Below, piece after piece: positions 13,901-20,776 of a stretch of DNA of 64,000 nt. Both the position numbers and the translations under genes were made by a program. Under the pieces are notes generated by a model. The model was not told where the DNA came from, ran no database searches, and saw only the letters and a program-made list of their open reading frames with translations. Position 1 is the first letter of the stretch, and each line of letters opens with the position of its first letter. Origin of the DNA: Leptasterias polaris. Its lineage: Eukaryota; Echinodermata; Asteroidea; Forcipulatida; Asteriidae. The DNA is taken from the NCBI GenBank assembly GCA_037783415.1, contig JAZGTN010000052.1, forward strand, positions 2,294,001 through 2,358,000, given 5' to 3'.

Positions 13901-16900
13901 GACCATACAGTGTCTAGGCAGTTTGGTTAGAGTGGGCCCAAATAATTCTATTTCCTCTTCTCCTATGTCACTCCACACCAAGTTGTTCGGACTTTGGGTT
14001 TGAATGCCTGACCCTGTGATAATCGGAAATCAGACTAAAGTAGAAAGAATACCATGCCTGGCGATGACTCAATGTTGGTATGGGCTTTGATGTAGTTAAT
14101 GGAGTGTCAACCCTTGATTAATTCTCACCTGTACGACGATATCCCAGGAATAGACGGAGCGAGTACAGCACATCAGGGTAGCCAAGATGATATCAGTGGC
14201 AAACACCTTGCCTTTGCCGGCCAACTACATCGATAGATTAGAAAGCAGGGGGAATGGGGACAGAAAATAGACAAAATATTCCATTATACAATTCAGGTAC
14301 TACCTGGGTGGTTATTTCTTGGCGCTGCTTACCAAAAAGGAAAAAACAAATCATTTATAAAAAAATTGTTTTGAGTTCAACAAAGACAAATTGACTAGAG
14401 CGGAACTTGAACCAGAATAATGTACCGGAGCTCTACCAACTGAGCTATCTAGCCCTAATGTTGGTAGTTTCCCTATACTGGCACCCGAAAAAAAGATACC
14501 GACAAAATAAGGAGACCACCAACATTAGGGCTAGATAGCTCAAGTTGGTAGATCCGGGGGCTGCACGTTCAAGTCCCGCTCTTGTCAAGTTTTCTTTGTT
14601 CAACCAAAAATTACTTAATACACAGCTGTTTCACAGTTCGTCTGTACTTCCAGTACTGTTCTCAGATACCTAGAAAATCCACATCGATAAAACTTTTATT
14701 TTTTTCAGACAGGGATAACTTTAATCATCACGGAAAGGTACTGGATTCAAGAAGTGTGTTTCCATGGCAACTTAAGATTTTAGCATTCTAAAAAGTCGAG
14801 TATAGACAATCACTTTGGTACCTTTCTAATGACGGGGTCATCTGTTGTGGTGACCTTGTGGAAGATCCGGTTGACCCTTGCTAGTCTCTTCTGAGACTTT
14901 GTTGTTATCCGGTCAAAGGTCTTGTCGTAGAACTCCATCTCTCCGCAGGTAATTCTGTGGTTTGAAGAGAAAGAAAAAATAGGCAAATCTGCATTCAGTT
15001 CCAAAGTTCTTTAATTTAGTATCAAAAGTCTTATCCATAAACAAAAAAATCAGGTTTATTTCTCACATGTTTCCTCCCAATATTTGTCACTGTTGAACAT
15101 TGCCAAAATGCAATTTTAAAGAAATCACAACAAGCAGGGATGAGATTCGATGTATGTGAAAAATTCCAGAAAAAACAAGAGACTTGGTGCCGACTTGGGT
15201 ATTCTCACTTATTCTAGACTCGGAATCTGCCGTGTTACAATTTGGGACAATTACAGACTCTGTGCATCACCAGAAATACAATTCTACAGGTTTGGACATA
15301 ATGTGGACTAATTCTTCCACCCTTTTGTGACTGCTTTACTTCTTTCAAGAAACTTTGAAAGCTCAAAGAGAAAAATCCTGCAATCAGGAAAAATTACGCC
15401 CTAGCTCGCTGGACATCAAAGTGTTTACTACATTTGGAAGCCCTTGCATTCTGTACCAGTCTCAGAAAAGAAAAATCCGCATAGGGTAATTTTCCTCAGA
15501 CAGGGATAACTAAGTTCATCACTGAAAGGTACATTTTTTTTTTTTCAATCAAAAGTTTAATCAGTAATTGTGTGCAAAGCGCACTTTTCTCCGACAATTC
15601 TCCATTTCATGAATCCTGGAGTGCCTAGAATGTGATAAGTGGTTTGTTTAGCATGTCCCGATTGATGGATGACAAGTCTCTGGTAGATATGTGCGCTATA
15701 TAAGGTTATTTCAAACGAAATATGACCTTTTGACATTATAAAACTCGCATTTCACGTAAACGCCGATTTGAGAAAATTTGACCTTGTTGCACAGACACAA
15801 TGAAACTAAAGTTCTTTATAATTTCTGCTGTGCAGTTGTCATACTCACAAATCTTCTGGATCCGACGCTTCAGGGTAGCGGAGCTTGTTAAGACGAGGGA
15901 AGTCAAGCTCTTCTATAACCTCCCACTCACCTCGGACTTGGACTGAAGCGCTGCGAGCCTTTACAGGGCCCTAATGTGCAAAATTCAAACAAGGAAAAAA
16001 ACAACATTTATTCAAATATAATGTAACTAGTATTGGTCAAATCTCAAAGAAATATTGACTATAGCACCAAAAGAGAATTTCTAATTTTTCCAATGCTTAA
16101 TGATGGAAAACAATACTTTCCAAACACAATAGAAAATCGAACATAAATAAAAATAACAATGATTTATTCTTTACGCAGTTTTACATAAAAATATCAAAAC
16201 ACTGTACAGTTAAACAACAACAAAATTTACAGTAACTAAACAAAAAAACAATTTAATTAATTAATTATATACCAAAGAGTAAAATCATTGAAAAAGTAAA
16301 AACGATTCAAAAGTTAAAATGTACCCGGAGCCATTCCAAATTAGGAGTAACAGAGAGAAAGTCTGAGATGCAATGTCTCAATTTTGGTGACTTACCGAAG
16401 ACTTCCAGAACCGATTGTTGCCCTTGTCCGACCACTTCTGCCGACCGCGCCCGTATTGCTTCTGCAGTCTGCGCACCTGTCGTTGTCTCTCCTTCTGGGC
16501 CTTGGTCAGCGTCTGCATGTTCACCTGCTGCCGTTGTTCACGTCGCTCACGATCACGACGCATGGTGCGTTGCTGCAAAATTGAAAACGGACAGAGCGTT
16601 AACCTGCAGTGAGGGCTGCTGTCAGCACATGCTGACAGTTAAATATTTCCAATGTGTTAACCACATCGTACAAACTAGTCAGCTAATATGCCATGATATC
16701 CTAAGCTGGACCATACTACGTGTCCTAGAGGGGGGTGTCAATCAACACAGGTCTGTGATTTGATACAAATGACAATCACAGTGGAAATACTATGGACTTT
16801 GCAATAAGTTCTTGTTTTCAGGTCTACTAATTTAGTTTTGCGAGGACGAGGAAATTTTCCACAGAACTTTCTCCTTGGAAAAACCACACCAACTGTAAAT

Positions 16901-19900
16901 TTCTAATCAACATTTCAAAAGACACCAAAGCAATGACATGGTACAAGGAGGCAACTGCCTGGTTTACTGTGAAACACCAGGAAAGTGTTGTTGATAAATA
17001 GGCAATTGTTCTGTGTATTTTTATATTTTTTTGATACATTTAAAATTCCGATGGGTGGCATTTTGAAAGGCGTGTATATTAAATCAAATTTCAATTAACC
17101 CTAAGTTAAGGTAACAATCTTTCATTTTGCTACTTGACGATTCTCAGAATAAGATTTCTATCCACAGATTTTTCAATAACTCGGACAGGGATAACTTATT
17201 TCATCATTGAAAGGTGCGACTATTTTGAACCTTCCTCACTCTATCGAATACAAATCCAACACCATATTTAGTAACTCAAACACCCAAACTGCTGGACTCT
17301 GATTATAGTGGCACGCTTGATGGCATATGTGCGGCATGATCAGTTTACTGGGCTTTATTTCCAATCTCAACTGCTTCGCAAAGTATGATGTCTCCATATA
17401 AATCACCATGCAGGGCTCAAATTTGACACCGAAATCACTGGCCCTGTGAATGGTCAGAAAGTAAGAGAGTCAATGCAAGTACCTGAGTGAAGCGCATGCG
17501 GTTGCGCATGTAGATAGGCTTCTGGGTGCGTGTCGTATCAACCAGCTGGAAAGTTGACTCATCTTGTTCATGGTAGTACGTGTATTGGTTTCCAGAACCA
17601 AACTGTGACGAGTACTTGCCTGTCAAAGAAAAGAAACAAATATAAATGTGCAGAGTCAGAAAGCTTTGAGCGCAGGCCCTCAAATTTTGTCTTTGAGAGG
17701 GCAAGGCCAATTTCATTTTGCAGAGGGAGTTCCATTAGGAAACTTGTGAAGAGGCACCAAGGCAAGACAATAGGCAACAGAGGCAATGGCGTCCCTGTGT
17801 AGCCTCTGTGTAATTCCAAGTCTGGAGTGAAGTTTTAACATTTAAAGACTTTTTACATAACGCATGAGCAAAAATTGCTTTAAATATTTATTTTAAGAGA
17901 AATCGCCTAACATCACGAGGCTGGACGAGGGGCACAGTGCCACCTACTCCTGGGGCTGAAACCTAGTTACCCACCTTTGCAGTCCAGAAGGATGAAGGCA
18001 TGGCTATCATCCACTAGAACTCAGAAGCCTGGCTGGTAGAGCAGAATGCACTACCTTCCCAACTTTTTACAAAGCAATAATGGTAAAGTGCCTAGACCGG
18101 TGAACTAGTCCGCTCGGCCACAACACGCCACACTTTATTTTATTTTTTTTACCTTTCTCAGATTATTTTATTTATCCACAGATTTAACTTTAAGCCAGGG
18201 ATAACAAAATTCATCACCGAAAGGACATTAGAATAGAAGTAGACTTTATTTTTAAAACTTTTAAATGAAAATACTTAACATTTGAACAGATTGCAGCCAA
18301 CCCAATACATTCAGTGTTTCTTACCTAAATATCTTTTGTCTTGGTACGTAGCTCCTGTCCAATCTGAAACCTGTATAAGTGTATGAAATGTATTTAACTT
18401 CATTAAATTAGTGTCAATCAATACCGAGTGAGGGCGCTGTTCACCACGCAGCCACTTTTTGTTAATGGGAAACTGACCACCTCAACGTGTACAACGCTAT
18501 AGAGAGATCGGTGGTGCGGAGGGATATAGATTTAACCCATGTTAATCGTTTCATTCATAAAAATAAACGGAACTACTTTCAAGATGGAGTTTTTCTCTCG
18601 TGATTGATATGCAATTTGACATCCGTTTTGTTTGAGTATTTGTGAAAAACTTTCTGTAAAATCACAAGAAATCTTGTTTTCTGCGCTCAAATTCATTGTG
18701 AAATGTAAGTAGTTATCCTCTTAGGGCCCCATAATGAACCAAAAATGACAGTTAGTTGAGTATTTAATTATGTAATTACTTTTTGAATTAAAACTATTAG
18801 TTGTCGCGCTTTTTCGTGCTTGATTGTCAAAACGGCCCTTGGGAAATGTTCAATTATGCAAGGGGAATTAGCCGTTGTGCGCAACCGCGAAAACGTTGCG
18901 CTGGTACAAGGTCACAAAAAATCGTAATGTAAACAAGGTCAAATATTTTTAACTTTGACCTTCCATAAGTCCGGTTTTCATGAACCGATCCCCACAAGTA
19001 TTTAAGTAAAGTATCAAAATGAATGTCTCAAAGAGCTCTATCCAACTAGACTACTTACAACTCAATCAGATCAAATCTCAAATTTTGTGATTTCCACTAA
19101 TTAAATTATGTCAAATAATTAAGGTTGTGGAAAATATATCCGTATATCCTGCCACCACTTTTTTATTTCTGTTTTAATTTGATTTCAAAACGAGTGAAAA
19201 AGTCATGAAAGTGGTGGCAGGATACGGACATTTTTCCATTAATTTTGCGCAAGAGTAAGTGACTTGGGCCCGTTGGGGGCCGATCAGTAGGGCTAGGGTT
19301 TAAGGGGGAATCCTTCAATTCATTTTCATGTAATTGTAAAAACACATTAATTAAATAATTTTGTTTTAATTAATTAAAACTTAGCATCGTTTTGTTTTAT
19401 TAGAAAACATTATTTAACCTCATGACGAAGCTACTTGGACATAAAACCAAGAAGCGGAGATGGCTAACAACAATATATCGTAGGACGCCCTGTATTCAGG
19501 GGGTCCCTGAAATCGAGGCAAACCTTTGACCTCTCTGCGCGCGATGTAAACAGTCCCTAGATACAATTTTTGTGGTTTGACTTGCCAAGCAAAGAGTCTC
19601 CTCTCATTTGACCAAAACTTAGAAACATGAAAGGCTCCACTGGTTAGTTGCACTTGTAAATGCAAAAAGTTGTGGTATTTAGGCATTTCTGCAAGGTACA
19701 AAAATATGTCATACTGTCGGGGCCATAAAAAAAAAATTCCCCACCGAAAAAGTTTCATCAAACACTTTTTCAATTCACAATTCACGATGATCAAATCATG
19801 TGACTGAACATTCTGCTGAGCATTCTGGGGGAAAAAATACAGAGGCTTAAAGAAGCCACGTGCCTTATATCATTTTCTAATAGTCTGGATAATTTTTTCT

Positions 19901-20055
19901 TTGTAACACTCTATCATTTTTGTTATTAATATTAAAATTTAAACATCAGCTTTGTGATTCGATTATCACTGTTTATTTATATGCTTTATTTTAAATGTTA
20001 AGAAACATAAAAAGACACAAAACTAAATAAAAATAAGATTTCAAAGCCAAGAATT

Positions 20056-20088
<33 letters not shown>

Positions 20089-20776
20089 AGTTTTTGAAAA
20101 ATACCATGGTTATTTTTAGAACTAAATAAAAAATATGTTGAATAAAATGAAGAAAACTGCTGGCTATAGAGTCATACACTAAGTCTCACAGAACACTTGT
20201 AGTCACTGCAGATGTTTCTTCCACGTATGGCTTCACCCGGACACCATACTTTCTTGTTTGCATCGAAAACAGGTCAAACTCAAAACAAATGGGACGCTAT
20301 TGAAGTCATCGAAGATCGGTGCGTGGTGTGAAAGTTTCAATGTCCATCACGTTTTAATATATGTTTGCATATTTCTTATAAACAAAGGAAGGTAATTAGG
20401 GCATCAGTTGATTATGGAATATTTTTATTTTTTTTCAATTTAAAGAAAAAGGCATACTACATCGAAAACCGGACAGGGGAGGATACCAACTATTCTAAAC
20501 TAAATGAAGCTGGCATGCTGCAAAATGCAAACAGCACCGCGCCATAGTAGTATTAATTATTCGCAGGTACCTGACTGAATGGTGTAACTACACAAAATCA
20601 GATTACCAGCGGAGCAAAAAATTTTCTCCAGAATTTTTTAGAGCACTCACCTTTCCTAACCTGTCCCCTTTCGAAAATGGCTGATAGGGAATATCTTTAA
20701 ACTTTTCCGGCACTGCACATGGCCCCCATCCAGTAGGGTTCTCCTGGATTACAGGAGCAACGAAGTGAGCCGTCAT
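1921..20776 (-). CDS. EIF3D: Eukaryotic translation initiation factor 3 subunit D, complete 15-exon gene
   Basis: Subunit of the cytoplasmic eIF3 complex that recruits mRNA to the 40S ribosome; in the family the N-terminal tail contacts the eIF3 core and the globular part can bind the mRNA cap. Coding exons in transcript order: 20776-20651, 18370-18325, 17619-17483, 16572-16396, 15970-15849, 14954-14822, 14224-14129, 13830-13782, 13171-13041, 11834-11755, 11213-11084, 5484-5342, 3264-3072, 2838-2742, 1934-1921. All have GT-AG boundaries and the phases add up to 1674 nt (557 aa plus stop; the human protein is about 548). Family landmarks include [20 protein letters not shown] at the start, [98 protein letters not shown], and an acidic Ser/Glu/Asp tail. 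The last exon codes only for the end of that tail. Seven introns hold box C/D snoRNAs; intron 11 holds a minisatellite and a LINE. Confidence 0.96.
2070..2300 (-). mobile_element. tRNA-derived SINE copy (eIF3D intron 14)
   Basis: The minus strand carries a degenerate tRNA-like head, followed by TTTGTTCAATCC and a body ending near the motif AAACCACAAGGGAAACTGA on plus. That motif and the adjoining body recur at 4930-5150. The internal promoter is diverged, so it is probably an old copy. Confidence 0.6.
2553..2629 (-). ncRNA. Box C/D snoRNA copy in eIF3D intron 14 (28S guide)
   Basis: On the minus strand: box C ATGATGA (2615-2621), guide AGTTATCCCTGTC (2597-2609) followed by a degenerate D' (CTTA), a C'-like CATGAGGATA, then box D CTGA (2561-2564). 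A 6-bp terminal stem TGTCTG/CAGACA closes it. The 13-nt guide is complementary to GACAGGGATAACT, a nearly universal large-subunit rRNA sequence. By the D+5 rule it would methylate the middle G of GGG, equivalent by my alignment to yeast 25S G2815 (the snR38 target). The 5' end is about 110 nt from the intron donor. It is close to a duplicate of the intron 12 copy. Confidence 0.8.
3940..4023 (+). repeat. 21-bp tandem repeat, 4 units
   Basis: Four consecutive 21-bp units of the type TTGAGGTCAACCGTAGGCAAG in eIF3D intron 12; the last unit has diverged. Confidence 0.85.
4281..4356 (-). ncRNA. Box C/D snoRNA copy in eIF3D intron 12 (28S guide)
   Basis: Box C ATGATGA (4342-4348), guide AGTTATCCCTGTC (4325-4337) before a CTTA D'-like box, C'-like CGTGAGGATA, box D CTGA (4289-4292), terminal stem TGTCTG/CAGACA. 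It is nearly identical over more than 100 nt to the intron 14 copy, so the two form one subfamily. Confidence 0.8.
4920..5165 (-). mobile_element. tRNA-derived SINE copy (eIF3D intron 12)
   Basis: The minus strand reads as a tRNA-like head GGGCTAGAAAGTTCAGTTGG, TAGAGCGCC and GGTTCTAATC, where A-box- and B-box-like sequences are visible. The tail TTTGTTCAAACCC is shared with the other copies of the family. Confidence 0.65.
5669..5819 (-). repeat. Splice-site minisatellite, distal part (4 units)
   Basis: About four units of a roughly 42-bp repeat on the far side of the LINE from exon 11. Two units keep more of the exon 11 coding end (minus-strand AATGAATGGGATTCTAAG or close variants) than the proximal units do. 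This links the array to duplication of the exon 11/intron 11 junction. Confidence 0.8.
6159..9134 (-). CDS. LINE ORF2: endonuclease plus reverse transcriptase, 991 aa
   Basis: An AP-like (EEP) endonuclease occupies about residues 45-260, with [40 protein letters not shown] and the terminal SDHLPVF motif. The reverse transcriptase spans about residues 480-760, with [48 protein letters not shown] and the catalytic FADD. The C-terminal part has no RNase H. It nicks target DNA and copies the element RNA in place. There is no internal stop or frameshift over 2.97 kb, which suggests a recent insertion. It is not a host gene although it lies inside eIF3D intron 11. Confidence 0.93.
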   Translation of the reverse strand: MNETSDTALNPDIDPDLNFESPVISCDYYDQDKFLNDFHLNAHTKLLHFNSRSLSKNISNIVDYLNLLQNSFSVIGISETWLSDINDPLIQIPGFSLEGSCRQNKKGGGVALYVKHNMVYKTRTELCINNTEIESCFIEIVNEHSTNIIVGVIYRPPNSLFVNFTDQINYILGTINNQNKKCYIMGDFNINLLHCETDSSVQNFVDILSSHSFYPTITKPTRITAGSATLIDNIFTNDLLNLTAGVLTTDISDHLPVFLILDKLKENVIGKRIFNKRIFNSNNIQRFVNDINETQWDFIASVNDTNELYMAFIEYVLKLYDRHFPLQEVKCRYDHCKSPWLSNGIYTSIIRKNVLYKKFLQKPTPPNKSIYTLYKNKLNSLIRTSKKNYFNNKFNQEQGNAKGTWNVINTLLNKGRPKLNPSHFVQDGVTIDNNNDIANAFNTYFVNIGTKLANKLPPSNTSFVSFLNDKCSHSIFFCPITQEEVVDIFNGIPCGKAPGSDGLNGTVIKHARYGLAKPLAEIFNNSLSSGIFPDGLKTGKVIPIHKGGNKHDLGNFRPITILTFFSKVFEKLVFKRLITFVNKHNLISEFQFGFRENRSTELATSYVVNKLQKAIDDKNFSIGIFLDLSKAFDTINHDILLNKLDHYGIRGKALDWIKSYLSNRKQFVSFNYVSSSNLDITCGVPQGSVLGPLLFIIYINDICNTSNILSFCLFADDTSLVYSHNNVDEAVHKLNVELVKIGDWLLSNKLCVNILKSNYIIFCSRSRKYTRCVPLVLNGTSLKQVNSTKFLGIQIDENLTWKGHINNVSSKISKNIGIMNRLKFFIPSTVLLTLYNSLVLPYLNYSILTWGGSLSQCNRLFTLQKRAMRIICNVGYCDHTAPLFLKLKVLKLADLYNLSLGKFMFRYMNNALPLCFNSCFLLASNIHSYNTRNTSKKNIFVCFNRTSLYKNGPVQRGVTFWNDLKDPIKKSRSLPIFIQRLKKHIFNAYSC
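9815..10567 (-). CDS. LINE ORF1: coiled-coil/RRM RNA-binding protein, 250 aa
   Basis: Residues 1-40 are Ser/Pro/Lys-rich. A heptad-like coiled coil covers about residues 45-125 ([20 protein letters not shown] and following). Then comes [13 protein letters not shown], the typical start of the RRM-like domain of L1-type ORF1 proteins, and a basic C-terminal domain. In that family ORF1 forms trimers and coats the element RNA. The start ATG at 10567 gives MPAGRKK. ORF1 and ORF2 are separated by about 680 bp without a conserved frame, which is longer than usual. Confidence 0.82.
   Translation of the reverse strand: MPAGRKKTTKPVSDSESSPVISPQSTNPSTKRSISDTSDFEHFVRQTLTELQSGQRDLRNRIHRLEENINDSIEFQSKRIDAVELKMKDLDRLTAMVAKADNIMADHAEQLNKLERFSRRNNLRVIGFPQQKGEDCLDLSREFFKEKFKMPEVKLERAHRDGPKMDDKPQHLLIKLNCYQDKIKILQQQRQVLSNAPFFCVEDLTRADLQEKRKWSAQVSSAYKVGKKYRFVAGKWRGAGGSLADFYQQA
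10722..11083 (-). repeat. Splice-site minisatellite, proximal part (about 9 units)
   Basis: Starting at the exon 11 donor, the intron repeats a unit of about 40-42 bp, on minus GGGATTCTAAGGTATGCTGC plus AAGGTATTCCTAGGCTCAT. The first part of each unit reproduces the last 11 or more bases of exon 11 (GGGATTCTAAG) and the donor GTATGC. Some units have lost a few bases and one is about 13 bp shorter. Confidence 0.9.
11318..11588. mobile_element. MITE-like element, family D copy 1 (eIF3D intron 10)
   Basis: About 270 bp bounded by inverted ends CAGGGATGTGAT and ATCACATCCCTG. The interior contains AAACTTGCGAGCACGAAGCC and CTTTGGTTTTAAAAGCCCTA, both shared with copy 2 at 13195-13442. Confidence 0.7.
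12076..12270 (+). repeat. Direct repeat flanking the intron 9 snoRNA block, left copy
   Basis: About 195 bp containing AGGTCATGACCTTTACTTTG and ATTTCTGACAAACTGATAGG. Repeated in direct orientation at about 12561-12770 with indels; the two copies bracket the SINE plus snoRNA block. Confidence 0.75.
12293..12560 (+). repeat. Duplicated SINE-plus-snoRNA block (intron 9 copy)
   Basis: About 265 bp from AAATAAGGAGACCA to GTGTTTCCATG, nearly identical to 14505-14767. It contains a plus-strand tRNA-like SINE head (GATAGCTCAAGTTGGTAGAT, GTTCAAGTCCC) and the minus-strand snoRNA. Confidence 0.85.
12444..12538 (-). ncRNA. Box C/D snoRNA copy in eIF3D intron 9 (28S guide)
   Basis: Box C GTGATGA (12519-12525), guide AGTTATCCCTGTC (12502-12514) directly followed by D' CTGA, C'-like CGATGTGG, box D CTGA (12456-12459), and a 7-bp terminal stem CCAGTAC/GTACTGG. 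It sits in a roughly 265-bp block shared with the intron 6 copy, together with a tRNA-like SINE head. Confidence 0.82.
12561..12770 (+). repeat. Direct repeat flanking the intron 9 snoRNA block, right copy
   Basis: Partner of the repeat at 12076-12270, slightly longer because of a small insertion (GCGATCGCTATGGGC region). Confidence 0.75.
13195..13442. mobile_element. MITE-like element, family D copy 2 (eIF3D intron 8)
   Basis: Shares the interior of copy 1 (GAAAACTTGCGAGCACGAAG, TTTGGTTTTAAAAGCCCTAC) and similar but more decayed inverted ends (CAGGGATGAAAAG and AAATCACGTCCATG). Confidence 0.65.
14390..14475 (-). mobile_element. tRNA-like SINE head, minus orientation (eIF3D intron 6)
   Basis: The minus strand contains TAGCTCAGTTGGTAGAGCTC and a GGTTCAAGTTCC B-box-like motif. 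It faces the plus-oriented copy at 14520-14600, forming an inverted pair about 50 bp apart. Confidence 0.65.
14505..14767 (+). repeat. Duplicated SINE-plus-snoRNA block (intron 6 copy)
   Basis: Partner of 12293-12560. It includes the plus-strand tRNA-like head GATAGCTCAAGTTGGTAGAT and, on minus, the snoRNA at 14650-14744. Confidence 0.85.
14650..14744 (-). ncRNA. Box C/D snoRNA copy in eIF3D intron 6 (28S guide)
   Basis: Box C GTGATGA (14725-14731), guide AGTTATCCCTGTC (14708-14720), D' CTGA, C'-like CGATGTGG, box D CTGA (14662-14665), terminal stem CCAGTAC/GTACTGG. The 5' end is about 77 nt from the intron 6 donor. Practically identical to the intron 9 copy. Confidence 0.82.
15452..15533 (-). 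ncRNA. Box C/D snoRNA copy in eIF3D intron 5 (28S guide)
   Basis: Box C GTGATGA (15516-15522), guide AGTTATCCCTGTC (15499-15511), D' CTGA, a weak C' region, box D CTGA (15462-15465), terminal stem TGTACC/GGTACA. The sequence outside the boxes and guide differs from the other copies, while the guide is unchanged. Confidence 0.82.
16600..16775 (+). repeat. Dispersed repeat with near-perfect 20-bp palindrome
   Basis: Contains CTGTCAGCACATGCTGACAG (16619-16638), then AACCACATCGTACA and CTAGAGGGGGGTGTCAATCA. The latter two recur in SLCO intron 3 at about 55259-55345. Probably an interspersed element in eIF3D intron 3. Confidence 0.6.
17136..17215 (-). ncRNA. Box C/D snoRNA copy in eIF3D intron 3 (28S guide)
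   Basis: Box C ATGATGA (17201-17207), guide AGTTATCCCTGTC (17184-17196), degenerate D' CCGA, C'-like TGTGGATA, box D CTGA (17144-17147). The immediate terminal stem is weak; a more distant CTTTCA/TGAAAG pairing could serve instead, so the ends are approximate. Confidence 0.72.
18152..18224 (-). ncRNA. Box C/D snoRNA copy in eIF3D intron 2 (diverged guide)
   Basis: Box C GTGATGA (18211-18217), guide core GTTATCCCTG (within 18195-18205), degenerate D' CTTA, C'-like TGTGGATAAA, box D CTGA (18158-18161), terminal stem CCTTTC/GAAAGG. It has GGC where the other copies have GTC just before D', so pairing to 28S next to D' is interrupted. It may be a decaying or retuned paralogue. Confidence 0.72.
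19139..19226. repeat. Short inverted repeat in eIF3D intron 1
   Basis: TCCTGCCACCACTTT and AAAGTGGTGGCAGGA form a stem of about 18 bp around a loop of about 50 nt. No further structure recognised. Confidence 0.6.
20061..20089 (+). repeat. Poly-T run
   Basis: An uninterrupted run of roughly 29 T in eIF3D intron 1, that is poly-A on the transcribed strand. It could be a retroposon tail, but no element body is recognised next to it. Confidence 0.7.
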
